DNA of 64,000 nt from Pohlia nutans (GCA_022496805.1 CM040087.1:14901501-14965500), one strand, 5' to 3'. Counted from the first letter of the stretch, positions 41,883 to 55,400 are shown. Notes: generated from the letters alone by a model not told the origin. Made by a program: numbers and translations.

Positions 41883-43328
41883 AGGTATAGTTACCTTACG
41901 GGCGGGGTCTATCAATGCTCTTAAAATCGAAACTTGACACAACAGGAACTTCAAGGCATGTGAACATGGTGTCATGATGGTGCGTTGAAATGCAATTATG
42001 ATAATTTAGTGCCAACCTCCATACCAACCTAGCATGAATAAAATGACACTAAAATGACTTGTATGTGGCCTTTGGTGTTAAAATGGCACCAAAATAGTCT
42101 AGCCCAACTTTCCTGATGCAGGAGTTACGACTGACGAGACGTCATTGCTTTTTCACCTGCACGGATGTTTTTGTCGTCCAAGTTATGGCTCACATGAGAC
42201 TGGACAGTGAGAGCACGCTTGCTGTTGTCGTGACCGAATTTTGTTTCCAAATGAGAACTTGAATTGGCATTCAATGTTTTTGAGGTGGAGCTGAAACTCA
42301 TGTGAGAGCCTCTCCCCATGGGCCGCCCGTCCCCGCTCTTGCAGATAATAGACAACCGGTTCACTGTTCAACCTTCTCTGATTCTTCTCTAATAAAAGTG
42401 AGAGCGGGTCTCTAAAAGACAGCGGCCTTGGTTTGAGGAAGTGCCAAGCCCGTCCTATCGCTCTAGCACCCGTCCTCTAATCCAAAGCAGGAGCTAAAAT
42501 TGGTTTATTCTCTCTGCAGAGAGTGGGCACGGGTGGCCCATGGGGACTCGCCCTGACACTATTCAATCACAGAGACAACTTGTCACCTTCAGAGCCATAA
42601 ATTACTGTAAAAATTCCTGTGAATCCTCACCTATATTCTGGGAGGATGATTGATCATGCCAATCTTTTTAATTAGGGTCATCGTCCAGCCTTCTACCAAG
42701 CGTAGACCTCCTACCAAAGCTCCAAGCCCATGGCCCACAAGGGGACAAGTTATGACACGACACTATTCAACCCAAACATAGCTCAAGGAAGCTCAAAAGA
42801 GCGCTTGAAAGAAGGTTGAAAAGGCATGTTCCAAGGCCTTCTTTTCGGTTAACTCTTTTGATAGATAAATTTCCCCAAATTGACTCTTCGTTTACAATGG
42901 TCTTTCAATAATAATTTTAAATATATATATATATATATTATTTTAATGTTATTGTTATTGTTAGTATTAGTATTATTATTAGTATTATTGATACATCAAA
43001 ATCACTATATATTGTGGGTGCACAAATGGAGAGGTACATTCATCCATTTTAAGAAAAATTCATCCAAATTGAACAAATCTTCAACCATCTTGGATGAATT
43101 TTGCCACAATATATTGAAAAATTAATTATTAGTAAAGCCTCTCGTAAATACTGTGGGCCACAATGTATGGTGATTTCAGTGTAGTAGTAGTAGTAGTCAA
43201 TGGGGCCCTGTATGGGTACCTTTGGGGGGATACCATGTCCGGTATCTTCAAGGCACTAGTGGCCAGCTAGGTAGTAGCTTAGAGTGTTACTATAGTGTCC
43301 ATCCTCGAAAGGGGAGAGTAGTATTGTT
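41883..43328. other. Spacer with a possible unassigned gene fragment
   Basis: On the minus strand, 42371-42125 stays open for 79 codons with a serine-rich translation (SFSSTSKTLNANSSSHL) and more even composition than its surroundings. I cannot name it and it may be chance. There is also a (TA)n run at 42919-42938 and trinucleotide runs at 42950-42990 and 43182-43197. Confidence 0.35.
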
Positions 43329-43426
43329 CCAATTTCCCCTTGTCTGGTGGGCATCGGATCATTGGCATTACGAACGGACACTTCATTCACGCCGGCCCCG
43401 AAAAGGGACCGGAGTTTCTATCTATC
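43329..43426 (+). repeat. Dispersed repeat P, copy 3
   Basis: Inverted relative to copies 1 and 2. CTTGTCTGGTGGGCATCGG through TTCACGCCGGCCCCG to GGAGTTTCTATCTATC. It ends with two TATC units. Confidence 0.85.
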
Positions 43427-43536
43427 AATGGGGCCCTCTACCCTTGTCCTCGGTGTCCGCGTGCTTTAATCTCGCTTTTTCTTTTATTTGTAGGATGTAA
43501 TGTATTTTGATTTAATTTAACATACTTCAATGTATG

Positions 43537-43583
43537 AGCTTGGTGAGCACTGGCTCATTGTCATTACACTTTATTGCTGGCCT
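43537..43583 (+). repeat. Repeat P fragment, copy 4
   Basis: GGTGAGCACTGGCTCATTG then ACACTTTATTGCTGGCCTC: the core of repeat P with a deletion. Confidence 0.6.
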
Positions 43584-44539
43584 CAAAAGTTCCAAAGCTC
43601 CAAAGAGACCAATTTTTGGTTGTTGTTCAATTCAATAGGCTACTAGGAACACAAAAACAAGTTTTTGAAAAAATAAAAAATAACTTGAAATATTGAATCA
43701 AGTCTAATTTCCAATGAAATTTGAATTATGTCAATCTGAGTTAAACTCCATTGGGGAGAAATTTTCAAAATACAGTGACTCACAAAAGTTGTGGGCCGCC
43801 CTAAACATTGCTCTCATAAATTGAGAAATTAAAATTATGAAGTGAAATTTGGACATGTTGTAGTACATAAGGGAATCTACCTTCATGTGAAATTTCACTT
43901 AAAATAGACTATTTTTAGACCCATTATTATTTGAATGAAATTTCTATGGGAAAAAAAACTTTTTGTGAAAAGTCAAAATGTCTCATTTCTTTTTATAGGA
44001 AGAATGTACATCTTGACTTGAGTCACATGTTAAAGTTTCATGAATTTTGGAGTTTTTATTCATTGAGATCTTATTGATTGAAAAATGACCCCAAAATTTT
44101 GAAATTTTTATTTTTCACTCCATAAATTGCAAAAATAAATAAATAATAATGCACAATCACATCAAATAACTATGTGTAGATCACCTCAACATTGTCTTAG
44201 TATAATAAAATTTGCTATTTGGAGAAAGTGTTGATGTTTCCTCCATCATTCCTTTTGCATTTTTGAATTTTACAATAGATAATCCAATTTTAATTAATCA
44301 TGATAAATATTAAACTCAAAAAATCATAATAATAATTTATACAATTCCTCGAAGGTCAGTAGTTTTTAATTCATTAAAAAAAAAACTAAAGTTTTTTTGA
44401 AAGTTTGACCGTATGGATAATTTGTAGAGATGATGCCCTACGTTTTGTCTACTGAACCAAACTTCATCAAACACATGGAAGGCACATATTATAACACATC
44501 GAAGTTTTGTCCTATACCTTTCGGGGTTTTAAGCGTTAA
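43584..44539 (-). mobile_element. TTAA element F6, inverted, split by an insertion
   Basis: Two blocks match family F read inverted (about 43640-43770 and 44172-44539, ending CGGGGTTTTAAGCGTTAA). The 400 bases between them are foreign. They start TACAGTGACTCACAAAAG, which looks like a Tc1/mariner left end. The right end is too degenerate to define. Confidence 0.65.
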
Positions 44540-44639
44540 CCAGTCTGACAATGATCAACCTTTGCACGTTGTTGCAGCCATACATTTGCAAATGGATGTA
44601 TTTCATTCAAAGTGAACTCAAATATCACAGAGTAGATGA

Positions 44640-45229
44640 AGGAATTTTTATTCAATATTTTTTTTGAAGGCTCTTCATTGATCATGCCACCTCTTAGTCC
44701 TAAAATGGTTCATCATGTAGCAAATATTGGATTTTTTTTTTTTCTCCTACTAAAAATAAATTTAGAGGATGCAATGGGTTCTATTGCATTTGAGATAACT
44801 AATAAAATGAAGCTAATCAAGTCTAGTTTTTACTCCACTTTGAATTTTTGGGAAACTCATGAAAATTTAGTGTTTTATTGGAGTTACAAGTTCGGCGGAT
44901 ATTACCATGATGCAACAATTATTCTAAAATTAGATACACAGATGATTTCATTTATTGTTATTTTTTTCATTGTAATTTACATCTTTGGTTAAAAAAAAGG
45001 AAACTTTGAATATATTTTGTAATTGATATGAATTTTCTTTACGATCACTTCAAATAATCATAGAATTTTCAAATTTACACCAAAATTTATGGAAAGTTCA
45101 TAGTTTGTAGTAGACAAATGGCTTCATCTTTTATAAATATAAAGTTAAATTATTATCCCATTTATAGTGGAGAAAACGAGTTTGACAAGTAAAACATGAT
45201 TCTATGGTCATAGGACAAACTTTCAAGAG
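44640..45229 (-). mobile_element. Degenerate TTAA element G2, inverted
   Basis: GCAATGGGTTCTATTGCATTT and AAGTCTAGTTTTTACTCCAC correspond to G1 read inverted. Ends are eroded. The 118-codon open frame here (44636-44992) is part of the repeat and has no domain. Confidence 0.55.
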
Positions 45230-45790
45230 CTAACCCATTGACGCACCTACATCCATATAATGAACGACGAAGAAATTGCAACCTTTCTGAACACTCCATC
45301 CTCTACGAATTTTCATCCATCCAAATTTCTCTTGGTTGTTGTACTAATTGACTATCATTTGTACAGTATGGATCTTCAAAACAAGATATTGTGGTTTTTT
45401 GAAAAACAACACAATTGGTTTATATCAAGTTTGTTCTTAGTTCAAAAAGGGAAACTCCAAACATGATTTTCCAAAACAAGTAGAATCAAATAGTGGAAAC
45501 CATACCATCTTGTAATGTGTGTTATTCCAATTTCATTGTAATTTAAAAAAAATTGTGTTAATAAATTTTATGTGTTATTTTGGGACTTGTAATTGAATTT
45601 TAAGAGAAAACGATGCAAAATTAATTAAAGAAATATCAACAAAAGAACATGATAAATCCAACAATACAAATGTAATCTTCACATTGACATTTATAACTTT
45701 GCTTTGTACATCAACTCCGATTTTGATTTCATCAAACATTTTATAATGAATCTTTGAAAACATTATTGAATCCGGACATTAAAGGGTTAA
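45230..45790 (+). mobile_element. TTAA element A2
   Basis: The left end CTAACCCATTGACGCACC has lost one T of TTAA. The right end CCGGACATTAAAGGGTTAA is intact. The interior is co-linear with A1. Confidence 0.83.
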
Positions 45791-46587
45791 TAGCTTACAA
45801 CACATGGCAATCTAATGCTTGTCTAGGATTGTGCAACATAGTATTTTTTGGTTGGGGGAGGAATAAAGTAACGGAATGAAAACAAGCAGCTAGTCGCATA
45901 GTCTTTGCCTTAGTATTTACCCAAGGTTTACTTGTATTCCTGGTTTGTATTGTTCAGCCATGTAACTACCGTACATAGAAAGTAGGGTTGGCACTTTCAT
46001 GTTGAATAATTAATAAAAGTTGAAATAGTGAAGGTCGACACTTTCAAAAGTAATTATTAAGATATCGGCTATTAATAGATAAAATTAAATTTTATCCCAC
46101 AGCTAAACATTTTATTTTATTTTTTGTCTACCATTTTCATTGAGTGTTATGTTTTTTAATTTTTTTTCGGCTTTTTGTTGACTTTATTTTTGTTGATTTT
46201 GACAAAATACTTATTAATTTTAATTTTAATTTTTGAAATTTTTTGGGGGAATTATTTTGTGCCAACCCTACATTCCACGCACGGTACTTGAAAACAAAGA
46301 GCTTCCCTAATGTAGGAAAACCAAAAATGGTTAATGCCCTCAAGGCGTGCAGTAGAGTTGCAATAAAATAGGGAGGTGGTAGACCAAAAATGGAGAATTT
46401 TTGCATGACCAGTCGGGTTTTGGTGGATTGTGAGCAGGTTTTGGAAGAGCGACCTGGACCACTGCGCATGTCAGCCTTGATCTGAAATAAAACATAGTAA
46501 ACTCACTGACAACGTTGCTTGTGTGAGCAATTTTAGCAGGCCTTTGTTGATCAAATACCAACTTTGGGGGTGTGATTTTTTGACAAA
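45791..46587. other. Spacer before the large palindrome
   Basis: GAAAACAAGCAGCTAGTCGCA near 45880 resembles AAAACAAGTGGCTAGTCGC at about 7326, so a short dispersed repeat lies here. No gene. Confidence 0.45.
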
Positions 46588-47816
46588 CTAGAACACCCAA
46601 TTCCCTAATTTTGCACTTGGCCAAGTGCACTCATTTCATGAGCAAACTTGGTTTTAAAAAGAATTGTTTGAAAAAATCTGTAAAAAACAGGGATTTTTGT
46701 CTTTCTACAATATCTTCATTGTAAAGAAAAAATTATTTAATTTATTATCATCCTTATCTTTATCTTTATCTTTATCTTATCTTTTCTTTTTTCTTTTTTC
46801 CTTGTCTTCTTTCTTGTCTTCTTCTTGTCTTCCTTCTTTTTCTTCTACTCTTCCACTTGTCTTCCTTTTTTTTCTTCACCTTGCCATTTTTGGAGTTTAA
46901 ACGATAATTTTTTATAAATAAAATCAGGGAGCAGGCTATATCCAATACAGGCCCTGAATGGAAAAAAGAAGAAGAAGTTATTTATTTATTTTTAAATTCC
47001 GGATTTTCTGGGTAGGGAGGGTCTGCGCGCGCGGACCCTACTTTTTTTTTGATTCACTCTCCTTCCCTCCTCTCCTTTCCTTTTTTTCCCCTCTCCCCTC
47101 CATAGACCCTCTCTCACTCTCCCTCCCTCACACTCTCCTTCCTCCTCTTTTCCTCTCTTGTTCTTCTCCCTCTCTTCCTTCTCCTCAATATAAAGGACGA
47201 AGAGAGAGAAGGAAGGATGTGTGAGGGAGGGAGAATGAGGGAGGGTTTATATAAGGGAGGGTTTATATAAGGGAGAGGGGAAAAAAAGGAAAGGAGAGGA
47301 AGGAAGGAGAGTGGATCAAAAAAAGAGTAGGATCCGCGCGCGCAGACCCTTCTAGCCCGGAAAATCTGGGGAATTTTTTTTTTTTTTTTTTTTTTTTTCC
47401 TTTTCTTCCATTCAGGGGCTATATTGGATTCAGCCTGCTCCCTGATTTTTTAAAAAAAAAATTTATCGTTTAAACTCCAAAAATGGCAAGGTGAAGAAAA
47501 AAAAGGAAGACAAGTGGAGGAGTAGAAGAAAAAGAAGGAAGACAAGAGGAAGACAAGAGGAAGACAAGAAAGAAGACAAGAAAAAAATACAAAATACAAG
47601 AAAAGATAAAGATAAGATAAAGATAAAGATAAAATAAAAGATAAAGATAAGGATGAGAAATAAATTAAATAATTGTTTCTTTACAATGTAGGGGATTGTA
47701 GAAAGACAAAAATCCTTGTTTTTAAGAGATTTTTCCAAACAATTTTTTTAATGAGTTTGGGGGACAAGTGCATGATTATATGGCCAAGTGCAAAATTAGC
47801 GAATTGGGTGTTCTAG
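46588..47816. repeat. 1.2-kb near-palindrome (foldback element)
   Basis: The left end CTAGAACACCCAATTCCCTA is mirrored by GAATTGGGTGTTCTAG at the right. Arms of about 600 bases match throughout, including GGGAGCAGGCT, GCGCGCG and the GTTTAAACTCCAAAAATGG region. The arms meet near 47190-47200. Each arm is strongly biased (pyrimidine-rich left, purine-rich right), so the open frames inside are low complexity. CCCTATTTTGCACGTGGCC near 58650 is a fragment of the same family. Confidence 0.92.
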
Positions 47817-48249
47817 ATCTAGATCTAGAAACTTAGAGCCACAAAATTTTGTTCAAGCATTAACGGTTTTAGATACTTTAGTGATCAGATTGCAATGTAT
47901 GTGCTCACGAATTTGATGAGCCACGAAGTGAGATTCAACTCACATTCATTGTCTTTGTCTTCTTTATGCCTTTCCATGCAAGCTGAGTTTTGTTCCATAA
48001 GTGTTTAAGTTAGTCACGAGTGAAGATGAGCATGTGACCATGATTATGAGGGTCAAATTGTAATAGCAAAGTGGAATTGTGATTCTTTGCATTGCATCAA
48101 CATATTACACGTCACCTGAGATACCACATTGTTACTCTACTCTACTAGACCGGAATTTCTTTCTAGTATCCTACTGTTGCTGCGATTTGCTTCTGTGAAC
48201 CATAGCCCGCGATTGCACAAGTCGCTCATCATCGCACTATGACGACGAG
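47817..48249. other. Spacer upstream of the pogo-like transposase gene
   Basis: Immediately after the palindrome come two AGATCT units. No terminal repeat for the transposon was found here. No gene. Confidence 0.4.
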
Positions 48250-51200
48250 TTGAAGTTCACCTTGAACTGCCAAATACCTGCCGAGGGAGATCACTTAAGT
48301 GGAAGCAGCTCAGATGAGGAAGCACTTGCTGGAACTCAGACACTAGATTACGGGCCATTAGAATGGGTATGGACACGTCAAATGCAGAGCAAAAATTCAA
48401 CAAATAGTGATCGCCGCCGCCAAGGGGGCTCAGCTGGAAGCACTAGGAGCTCCGTCCAACCTAGGGTGTCGCAGCGTGGTCGAAGTGGCCAGAGAGGAGG
48501 TGCCTCCAGCGTGCGCATCTTCGCAAATGCACCCCCATATGGCGCCCAACTCTTCTTCGCAGAAAATCAGGGGCAAGGATCAGGGTTTGGTGTTCATGAA
48601 GTCCACCAAAATTCAGAAAGATTCAGTGTTGAGGACATAACGCCATAGATCGGCCCACAAGTCCGGACCAACTGCGAAGGGCCTTTGGAGATATGTCTAG
48701 TGATTAGGATGTTGGAAATCGCCCGCGGGGGGAGGGACCATCAGGTTCACACCGAGCCAAGAAAGTCCTGAAAAATGGATATTGGTCAGACATGCAATTG
48801 AAAGATGCAATCGCAGCTCACGATGGTGGAATGAACATGAGGAAAGTGGCTATGAAGTTCAACATACCGTATACATCATTCAAGGACCACTTATATGGCG
48901 TGAGGACGGGTATGCTTCGCGGGGTGAAATGCGTCTTGAGTTAAGATGAGGAGCGACAATCAGCTGACTTTTGCATGGCCATGGCTGAGAGGGGACATGG
49001 GCTCTCTCCGACGGCGCTCAAAATGAAGGTAAATGAAATCACCATAGAGAGTATCACACCGTTCAAAGATGGCATACCCGGAAGGGGGGGTTGGATGAGA
49101 GGCTGGAAGCGCAGACATCCAGAGTTGAGCCTGCAAACAACACAAGCATTAGACACAACACGTGCAAAGGGATTGTGCAAGGAGAACGTTGCAAGTTTCT
49201 ATAATAATTTAGAGAAACTTTATAGCATACATGGGTACTCACCGGATCGTGTATGGAATTGCAACAAAAGCGGCGCGCAAGCTGTAAAGAATGAAGGAGG
49301 TCTTGTAATTGCGAAGACAGGTGCCCGTCGCGTCCATTCATTGTTCCGAACCAACGGGAGTGGCTTTCGGTGCGAGTTTGCGTCAATGCTGCAGGGTTTG
49401 CGATACCCTCTTTCTATATCTTTTGAGGTAAGCGCTTTGGAGCAAATTACATTCAGCGCTGCGAGTCCAGGGCTACAATGGCCATGCAACCCCAGGCTTG
49501 GATGATAACGTATTTGTTCTCTGCAATATCAGTCACTTCATTGCTTCGGTACGTCGTTTCAGTACCATCTCCCCTCACCATCAGCATCAATTGATTCTAG
49601 ATGGACATTGTTCACATGTTACGTTAGACGTCGTGCGTGAGGCCAAAAATGCAGGTTTGGATTTACTCACTCTCTCCTCTCATACTTCTCATGCACTTCA
49701 GCCTCTTGACGTGAGTCTATTCAAACCTTTCAAACAATTTTTCAGAGCTTATAGAGACTACTGGACCTCATGCAACATGAATCAACCAGCTACTAAAGAA
49801 ACTTTGGCTCATTGGGTTTTTCTCTCATTGGAAAAAGCTCTGACTCACCAGAGTATTACGAGTGGATTTTCCGCCACTAGGATCATACCTCTTAATCGCG
49901 CACCAGTGGATGATGAATTGTCTCCCTCCGACAATTTCCAGGCTTCATCGGAGGCATCCTCAAACCTGCAGGAGACTGAGACACAAAGGGTTAGTGAAGG
50001 GGGCATTCGGGAGGGTGGAAGTCATGTTGAGCAAGAACTCCAAGAGGCGTTCGGTGAGGAAATTTACGAGGGGTGCGGTCAGATTACGTACTTCATAGGC
50101 AGTGTGAGCTTAAAGGGAGGGTCGGGCCAGGTGAGGAATCTAACTTTAATCAACTAGATGGCGACTATGATGAACTGGAGTGCGATGGTGAGGACCACAT
50201 ACCTGGCTTGGAAGCCTCCAAATTGCAATAGAGTTCGATGAGGCACTAAATTCGCAGGCTGAACATTTTTTCGTGGACCTGGAAACCGATGATCCAAGCG
50301 TGTCAGAGGAGATTGTGGGTTTTTAGCTAGAGGGCGAGGAGCAAAATTCCATAACCCAGTTCCTCACTCTTCCTACCGTGACTGAACGCAGTAAGCCAAG
50401 GAATAGAGACCCCATCCTAGATTATACAACCTCCAAAATTCTGACCGCAACAGAGTATGAGGAAGCTGCTGAACGACTAAAGGACTCGAGAGAGAATCTA
50501 GCCAGAGAGAAGGAGAGGAAGGCAATTGAGAGAGAAGAGTGAAAGAGGAGAAACATACAGAGAGGGAGGCAGCGAGTGTGGCCAAGGCCGCTGCGCGCAA
50601 AGAAGTCGCGCGGGTGAAAGAGCTTCGCGCCGCAAAGCAAGCGGAGGCGCAGGCACGGCGCCGAGTGGAAAAAGAAGAGGCGGCGAGATTAAAAGCAGCG
50701 CGCATTGCCGAAGCTGTTGCCGCGAAGGCTGCGAAAGCGGCGGAGAGAGTGAGGAAAGTAATGGCGTGACAAGAGAAGCAACGCATAAGGGCCGCGACGG
50801 CTGCGGGGAGTGCACAGGGGCACTAAGATCGCGGGGGGAGCGCCAACGTTGATGGCGCTGCGCAAGACTTCCACTTCGACGTAGGAACAGAGGACCTCCG
50901 CCCAAGCTCGTCATCGCCAATCCCACAACCCCTTCCGCAGTATTCTACTTTGCCGAATCCAAACCTCTAGTACTCTTCTCTTCACCTTCTCCATTTACTC
51001 CCATGCCATCAAACACCCAAATTCCCCTCCACCATTTTGGCACCCATAAGCAATCTACGTTACCATCACACCCATCACAAAACCTACACTTTAAATTCTC
51101 CTCTCCTTTCCAAGCTTCACCCATTATTTCTCATCCCCAGCCTCACTGGTTTACACCGAGGCGAACACAACCTGAAGAAACGAGGGAAGGAGAGCAAAGT

Positions 51201-51255
51201 GACCGTTGAAATTCTATCCACCAGGCACAGGCTTACTTCAGGCAATGGTTCTTAG
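48250..51255 (+). pseudogene. Decayed pogo/Tigger-like DDE transposase
   Basis: Pieces in order: an N-terminal frame (48250-48648); a psq/CENP-B-type helix-turn-helix (about 48755-48940) with MNMRKVAMKFNIPYTSFKDH; a CENP-B-like second DNA-binding part with ADFCMAMAERGHGLSPTA; the DDE core (49200-49920). The first catalytic residue, expected as Asp in N-x-D-E-x-G, is Asn here (NCNKSG, codon 49263-49265). The second Asp is kept (LDGHCSHV, 49600-49602) and the third too (LQPLDV, 49708-49710). A Lys/Glu/Ala-rich coiled-coil tail (50440-50769) and a Pro-rich end follow. There is a TAA at 48942-48944, a frameshift between about 49370 and 49500, and several later breaks, so it is inactive. Such proteins move TA-targeting elements of the Tc1/mariner-pogo group. 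I could not find its terminal repeats. Confidence 0.88.
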
Positions 51256-52451
51256 GTCACAAGTTTGGAAGAGAGGGGGACGTGGTCCAAGGGCGCGAAG
51301 CAACGGCAAGGGGAGGGGAGCTGAACTGTGCAAGGATCAGCTATCATCCATTGACAGTAAACCGTGCCACAAGAATGAGTTCACTGTAGTGCCATATAGT
51401 GTCAAGTTGTGGTTTTTTTTTAGTAGCCTTATGTGCGGTTTTCTGTGATATTAGTTTTCCGTTTTAGGTGTTTTCATGTGTAGAAATGGATACCACCACG
51501 TCCAATTCAGGAAGAGTCTAGTATACAAGAAGGGGGTCTGACAAACTTCCCACTTTGAGAAATTGTAGATAATTATTTACGGGGAATAAAAATATCTTGC
51601 AGTCAGGAGTAAATTCCAGAGAAGGGTGTTGCATGCCGGCTCTAAGAATTTTTTCTTCCATGAGATTTGCAAATTCAACCGATCAAGAGCCAATTTGGGT
51701 ATTGATAGGAAGGTGAATGGGAGACTGACATGGGTCTGCTAAAGTGCAGAGGTACCCACAACGTGCTCATATCTTCCCATGATTCTGGAGTTCAACGCGC
51801 TTGCTTGCCTGACTGGACTCCAGATAAGGCCTTGAAGTACGTGAAGCTGTGATTTCACTCTTCCAATCTCAAAGGCATGATTTCTGGGTGGACACAACTG
51901 CCCATACTACTGATAACTTGTATATAACATTATTTTTAAAAGCCCCATTTCCAATATTATAAAAAATCGAGACTGTTGATGACATGAAATATCTTCTCTT
52001 GCGACTCTCAACCATAACTTACTGCAAGTTGTAAATTGTCCAGGCACTACATTAGTTGCAATACAGGGCATCGTCAACTCACTTTGCTGATCTTAACTCT
52101 CAACCTCAGTCTGAATTTGGGTTATGATAGACAACATGTCATCAAAGGTCCATGCATGGAGCTAACCTTCTTTATAGACTGTTTTGGTACAAGTTAGTAC
52201 CATTGTAGTCACAGTTACATGATCTCATCTGATATGTGGCAAGACTTTGCAAAACATTTGGGGGAAAAAGGTACGTAGATACATTACATACAAGAAATTT
52301 AACTCAGGAACACATGCTGAAGATTACTTAGCATTTGCCTGTGAAAAATGGGATGAGGTCGCACACCACTTCATGTGAAACTAGCGAGTTGCAGACGAGG
52401 CCTTGGTTTTAATACGCTCTGCCAAGTTGGTGTGCTTGATTTGGAGGTGCC
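51256..52451. other. Spacer between transposase relic and fibrillin gene
   Basis: Probably contains the 3' end of the pogo element and the 3' UTR of the fibrillin gene. No further open frame with recognisable content. Confidence 0.45.
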
Positions 52452-55400
52452 TCATATGGATTTACGACGGACTTGAGTTCGGGTAAAAACAAAGATGCCT
52501 CCAGTGCCAAGAGCCCGCCCCAAAAGCAAGTTGTTGTCCAAAAATGTTAGGTTATACCATGCTCCAATAGGAGCCCTGCATGTCATCAATTATTATTGCA
52601 TGAGGACTTCGTACTTAATGACAAAAGAAAGCATTGGCTTCTATTAGAAAATACGAAATATAATTTTTGGAAAAAAACCATATCATGGATCAACAACAGT
52701 TTGATTACCTTGTGGCATTCGCAGGTTGAGTCTGTGATCCTCTTAGTGGAAATCGTAAGTCAAAACTTCGTAGAAACTGCAAAATCTGTACAATGAAAAC
52801 TACATTAGGCAGCACGGAAAATTTGTCAATTGGTCAATACTGAAGAACAGGGGACCAATCCTCTCAAAATTCCAGAGTGATGGTGATTCTGGGAGCTATG
52901 GGAGTTCTAGCATTGCGTTTTGTCATCAAGATCTTGACTGGAATAAGGGCATGTTCCACATAATAGAGAAATAAATAGGGAAAAGTTTAGAGCTACTCAT
53001 TCATCTGACAGTATGATGCAAGAACGAAGACTATGGAGCGTGCACACAAGGTGGATTGCTCTCAGTTAGCTTTCATGAATTCTTCAGTAACATACTCAAG
53101 GAAACAATAAAATTCCACTAATGCTCACATACATCCCATTCTCTAAGGCGCTTTTCTTCCTTGCAAAAAATACGAATGTACCAAAGAGCATGTTGGACAG
53201 ATTCAGCAATGACAATCCCAAGCATGATAAAGCGCTAGCAATGTAACACTTCAATACTGACCTGGAAGCCAGATGTTCAATGTACAAACTACAAATCTAT
53301 GTGTTTCATAAAAATCATAAGTAATGGTGAAATCGGTCGTAACGCACCTGAAGATTGATAAAAGTGCGAGGCAAAAGTGCTGGAGCAATGAAAGACTCCA
53401 ATTCTGCACTTATCTCGACCTCAGCTACTCTTGCCTGAAGTACACCCATCCCACCCATCTTACCATACATATAATGTGGAATTCAACCTTTTTGAGTACA
53501 ATGCACAGAGACGAAGAAGCCGTTCTGGCTCCAAAAATAGTGTAACCTCGTTTCATACCAGGGTTACGCAGATGAAAATACTGTACCTCTTCAAATTCCA
53601 GAACGATGCTGCGTGGACTAGTAACAGAGAACTTGGCTGTCACAATAAGGGTTGCACCCTCATTCTCCTGCATAAATATTCAAAAAAAGCACTGATGAAA
53701 ACAATAGAGCCTGTGAGAGAAGTTTAACAGTTAGATCCATAAATGTACATAGATCAAAAGGATAGCAAAAGAATACAAGAAACGTGCTGAAGAGAGACCC
53801 TAACACCCTGTTCCCAAGCTATAACAATGCCACAACCTGTAAACCGCTCATTTATGAAATTGGCCTTGCCAGAATAAGACTCGAAATTGGACCAGTGAGT
53901 CGGTAAACAGAAAAGAGTACAAAACAGGCACGTGTGAAGACAGAAAAAAGCCACAAACCTGTAGAAGTCCTGGCACGCTCCATCGCACAATGTTTTCCAC
54001 CGTCCCACCATCTGTTCTTCCTTTACAATCGAAATTCTGATACACTTGTCCAACCTGCTCAATGACGATCGGTTATTAACCTCACAACTCGGAATACTGC
54101 TCAAACGTAGATCGAAATTCAAACACCTATCCTTGTCTCCGGAGACATATGGCACGTCAGGAAGATGTAGATAGGACTATTCATTTTATTGGATTAAAAT
54201 CACATTGATTCCAATGCACCTCAACCAACATTCCTGAAGCAACAACTGGACAGTCTAATCGCCACAAGGAAACGAGGGGGTGGAAACACTAGTAGAAATC
54301 CTTTGAAATGTGACTGAAATTGTGATTTTGAGTCACTATAGATAAGTCACAACGAACATTTAGTCGTTAAAGACAGGTCACATTTGACAATATCTTTACT
54401 CGTGAAAAGAAGACGAAGAGAGGGTAAATTCACCTGCAGTAAAGGGAGATTAGCCGCTTGTAGGAGAGAGATGACATCAGGAGCCGTCGTGTATTGAAGT
54501 AACCAAGTCCCGTGCAGCTGGTCTAGCACTAACGGTGTTCCTGCGTTGAACTTCTCCACGCCCACCTGGCTTTCCCATGCAGATTAGCCTGCGTCATGAG
54601 TTAACATCAAAGCACATCCAACGGCTTTACAAGAAAATATACTCTTAGAAATTACTACAGTAACACTAAACCTAAACTACTCGACTTGAGAAACAAGCTC
54701 TCGAAAGACTCAAAACAACTGTATGCTTCCAATCATCACCCAAGAGGTACTTTTCCGTGATTCAAATTTCCAAATGCTCCACCATCTTGAGCATCGACAA
54801 TGCTCACCCGATAATGGAAATAGGAGAGCTGCAAAATGAGTGGCCGGATGTTTCTACCGACAAGCATGATGGCGTGATATAAGGTTTGATGCTACGTTAA
54901 CTCCTAAAGGACCAAGAGGGCTTCATTTAGCAGTTTTGAGTAAATCATATGGAGACTTTCCTGAGTCAAATTTTATTTCTTCACCAACACATGCAGTGTT
55001 CTCATCACAATGTTGGCAAGTCACGTTTTTGCGATATGCAATAACAATACGTTAAACATACGTTAACAGATAGACGCACATCTTACGTTTTATGTATGTT
55101 GAGCGTAGTCACCCTTGTTGAACACTTGTTAACAAGAGTGATTACGTAATCAACCTTCGCTAATTCAGGTGATGTAAAATTTTACTCTATCTGAAATCTT
55201 GGTTCTTCCCAATATGATCAATGAAACTGGTCATTTTTACACCATAAATCCTTTGTCAAGCAAACTACGTACCATGGCTTCTTCTATCGCGGCACGCTGG
55301 TCTGGCGTGACCTGTGCACCCCTTTCAGTATCCATCACTGCCCGAAGCAGATCCATTTTCGCCCTCTCCACTTCCTGCTCCCTATCTTGATCCATTTGAG

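Noticed and set aside
46664..47738. Open frames in the palindrome rich in Leu, Ser and Phe
   Set aside because: They come from long pyrimidine runs; the matching arm gives the same peptide inverted. No protein family fits.
50373..50926. Minus-strand frames of 61-142 codons opposite the transposase tail
   Set aside because: They mirror the Ala/Lys/Glu-rich coiled-coil coding strand and show the same codon periodicity; the plus strand is the real one.
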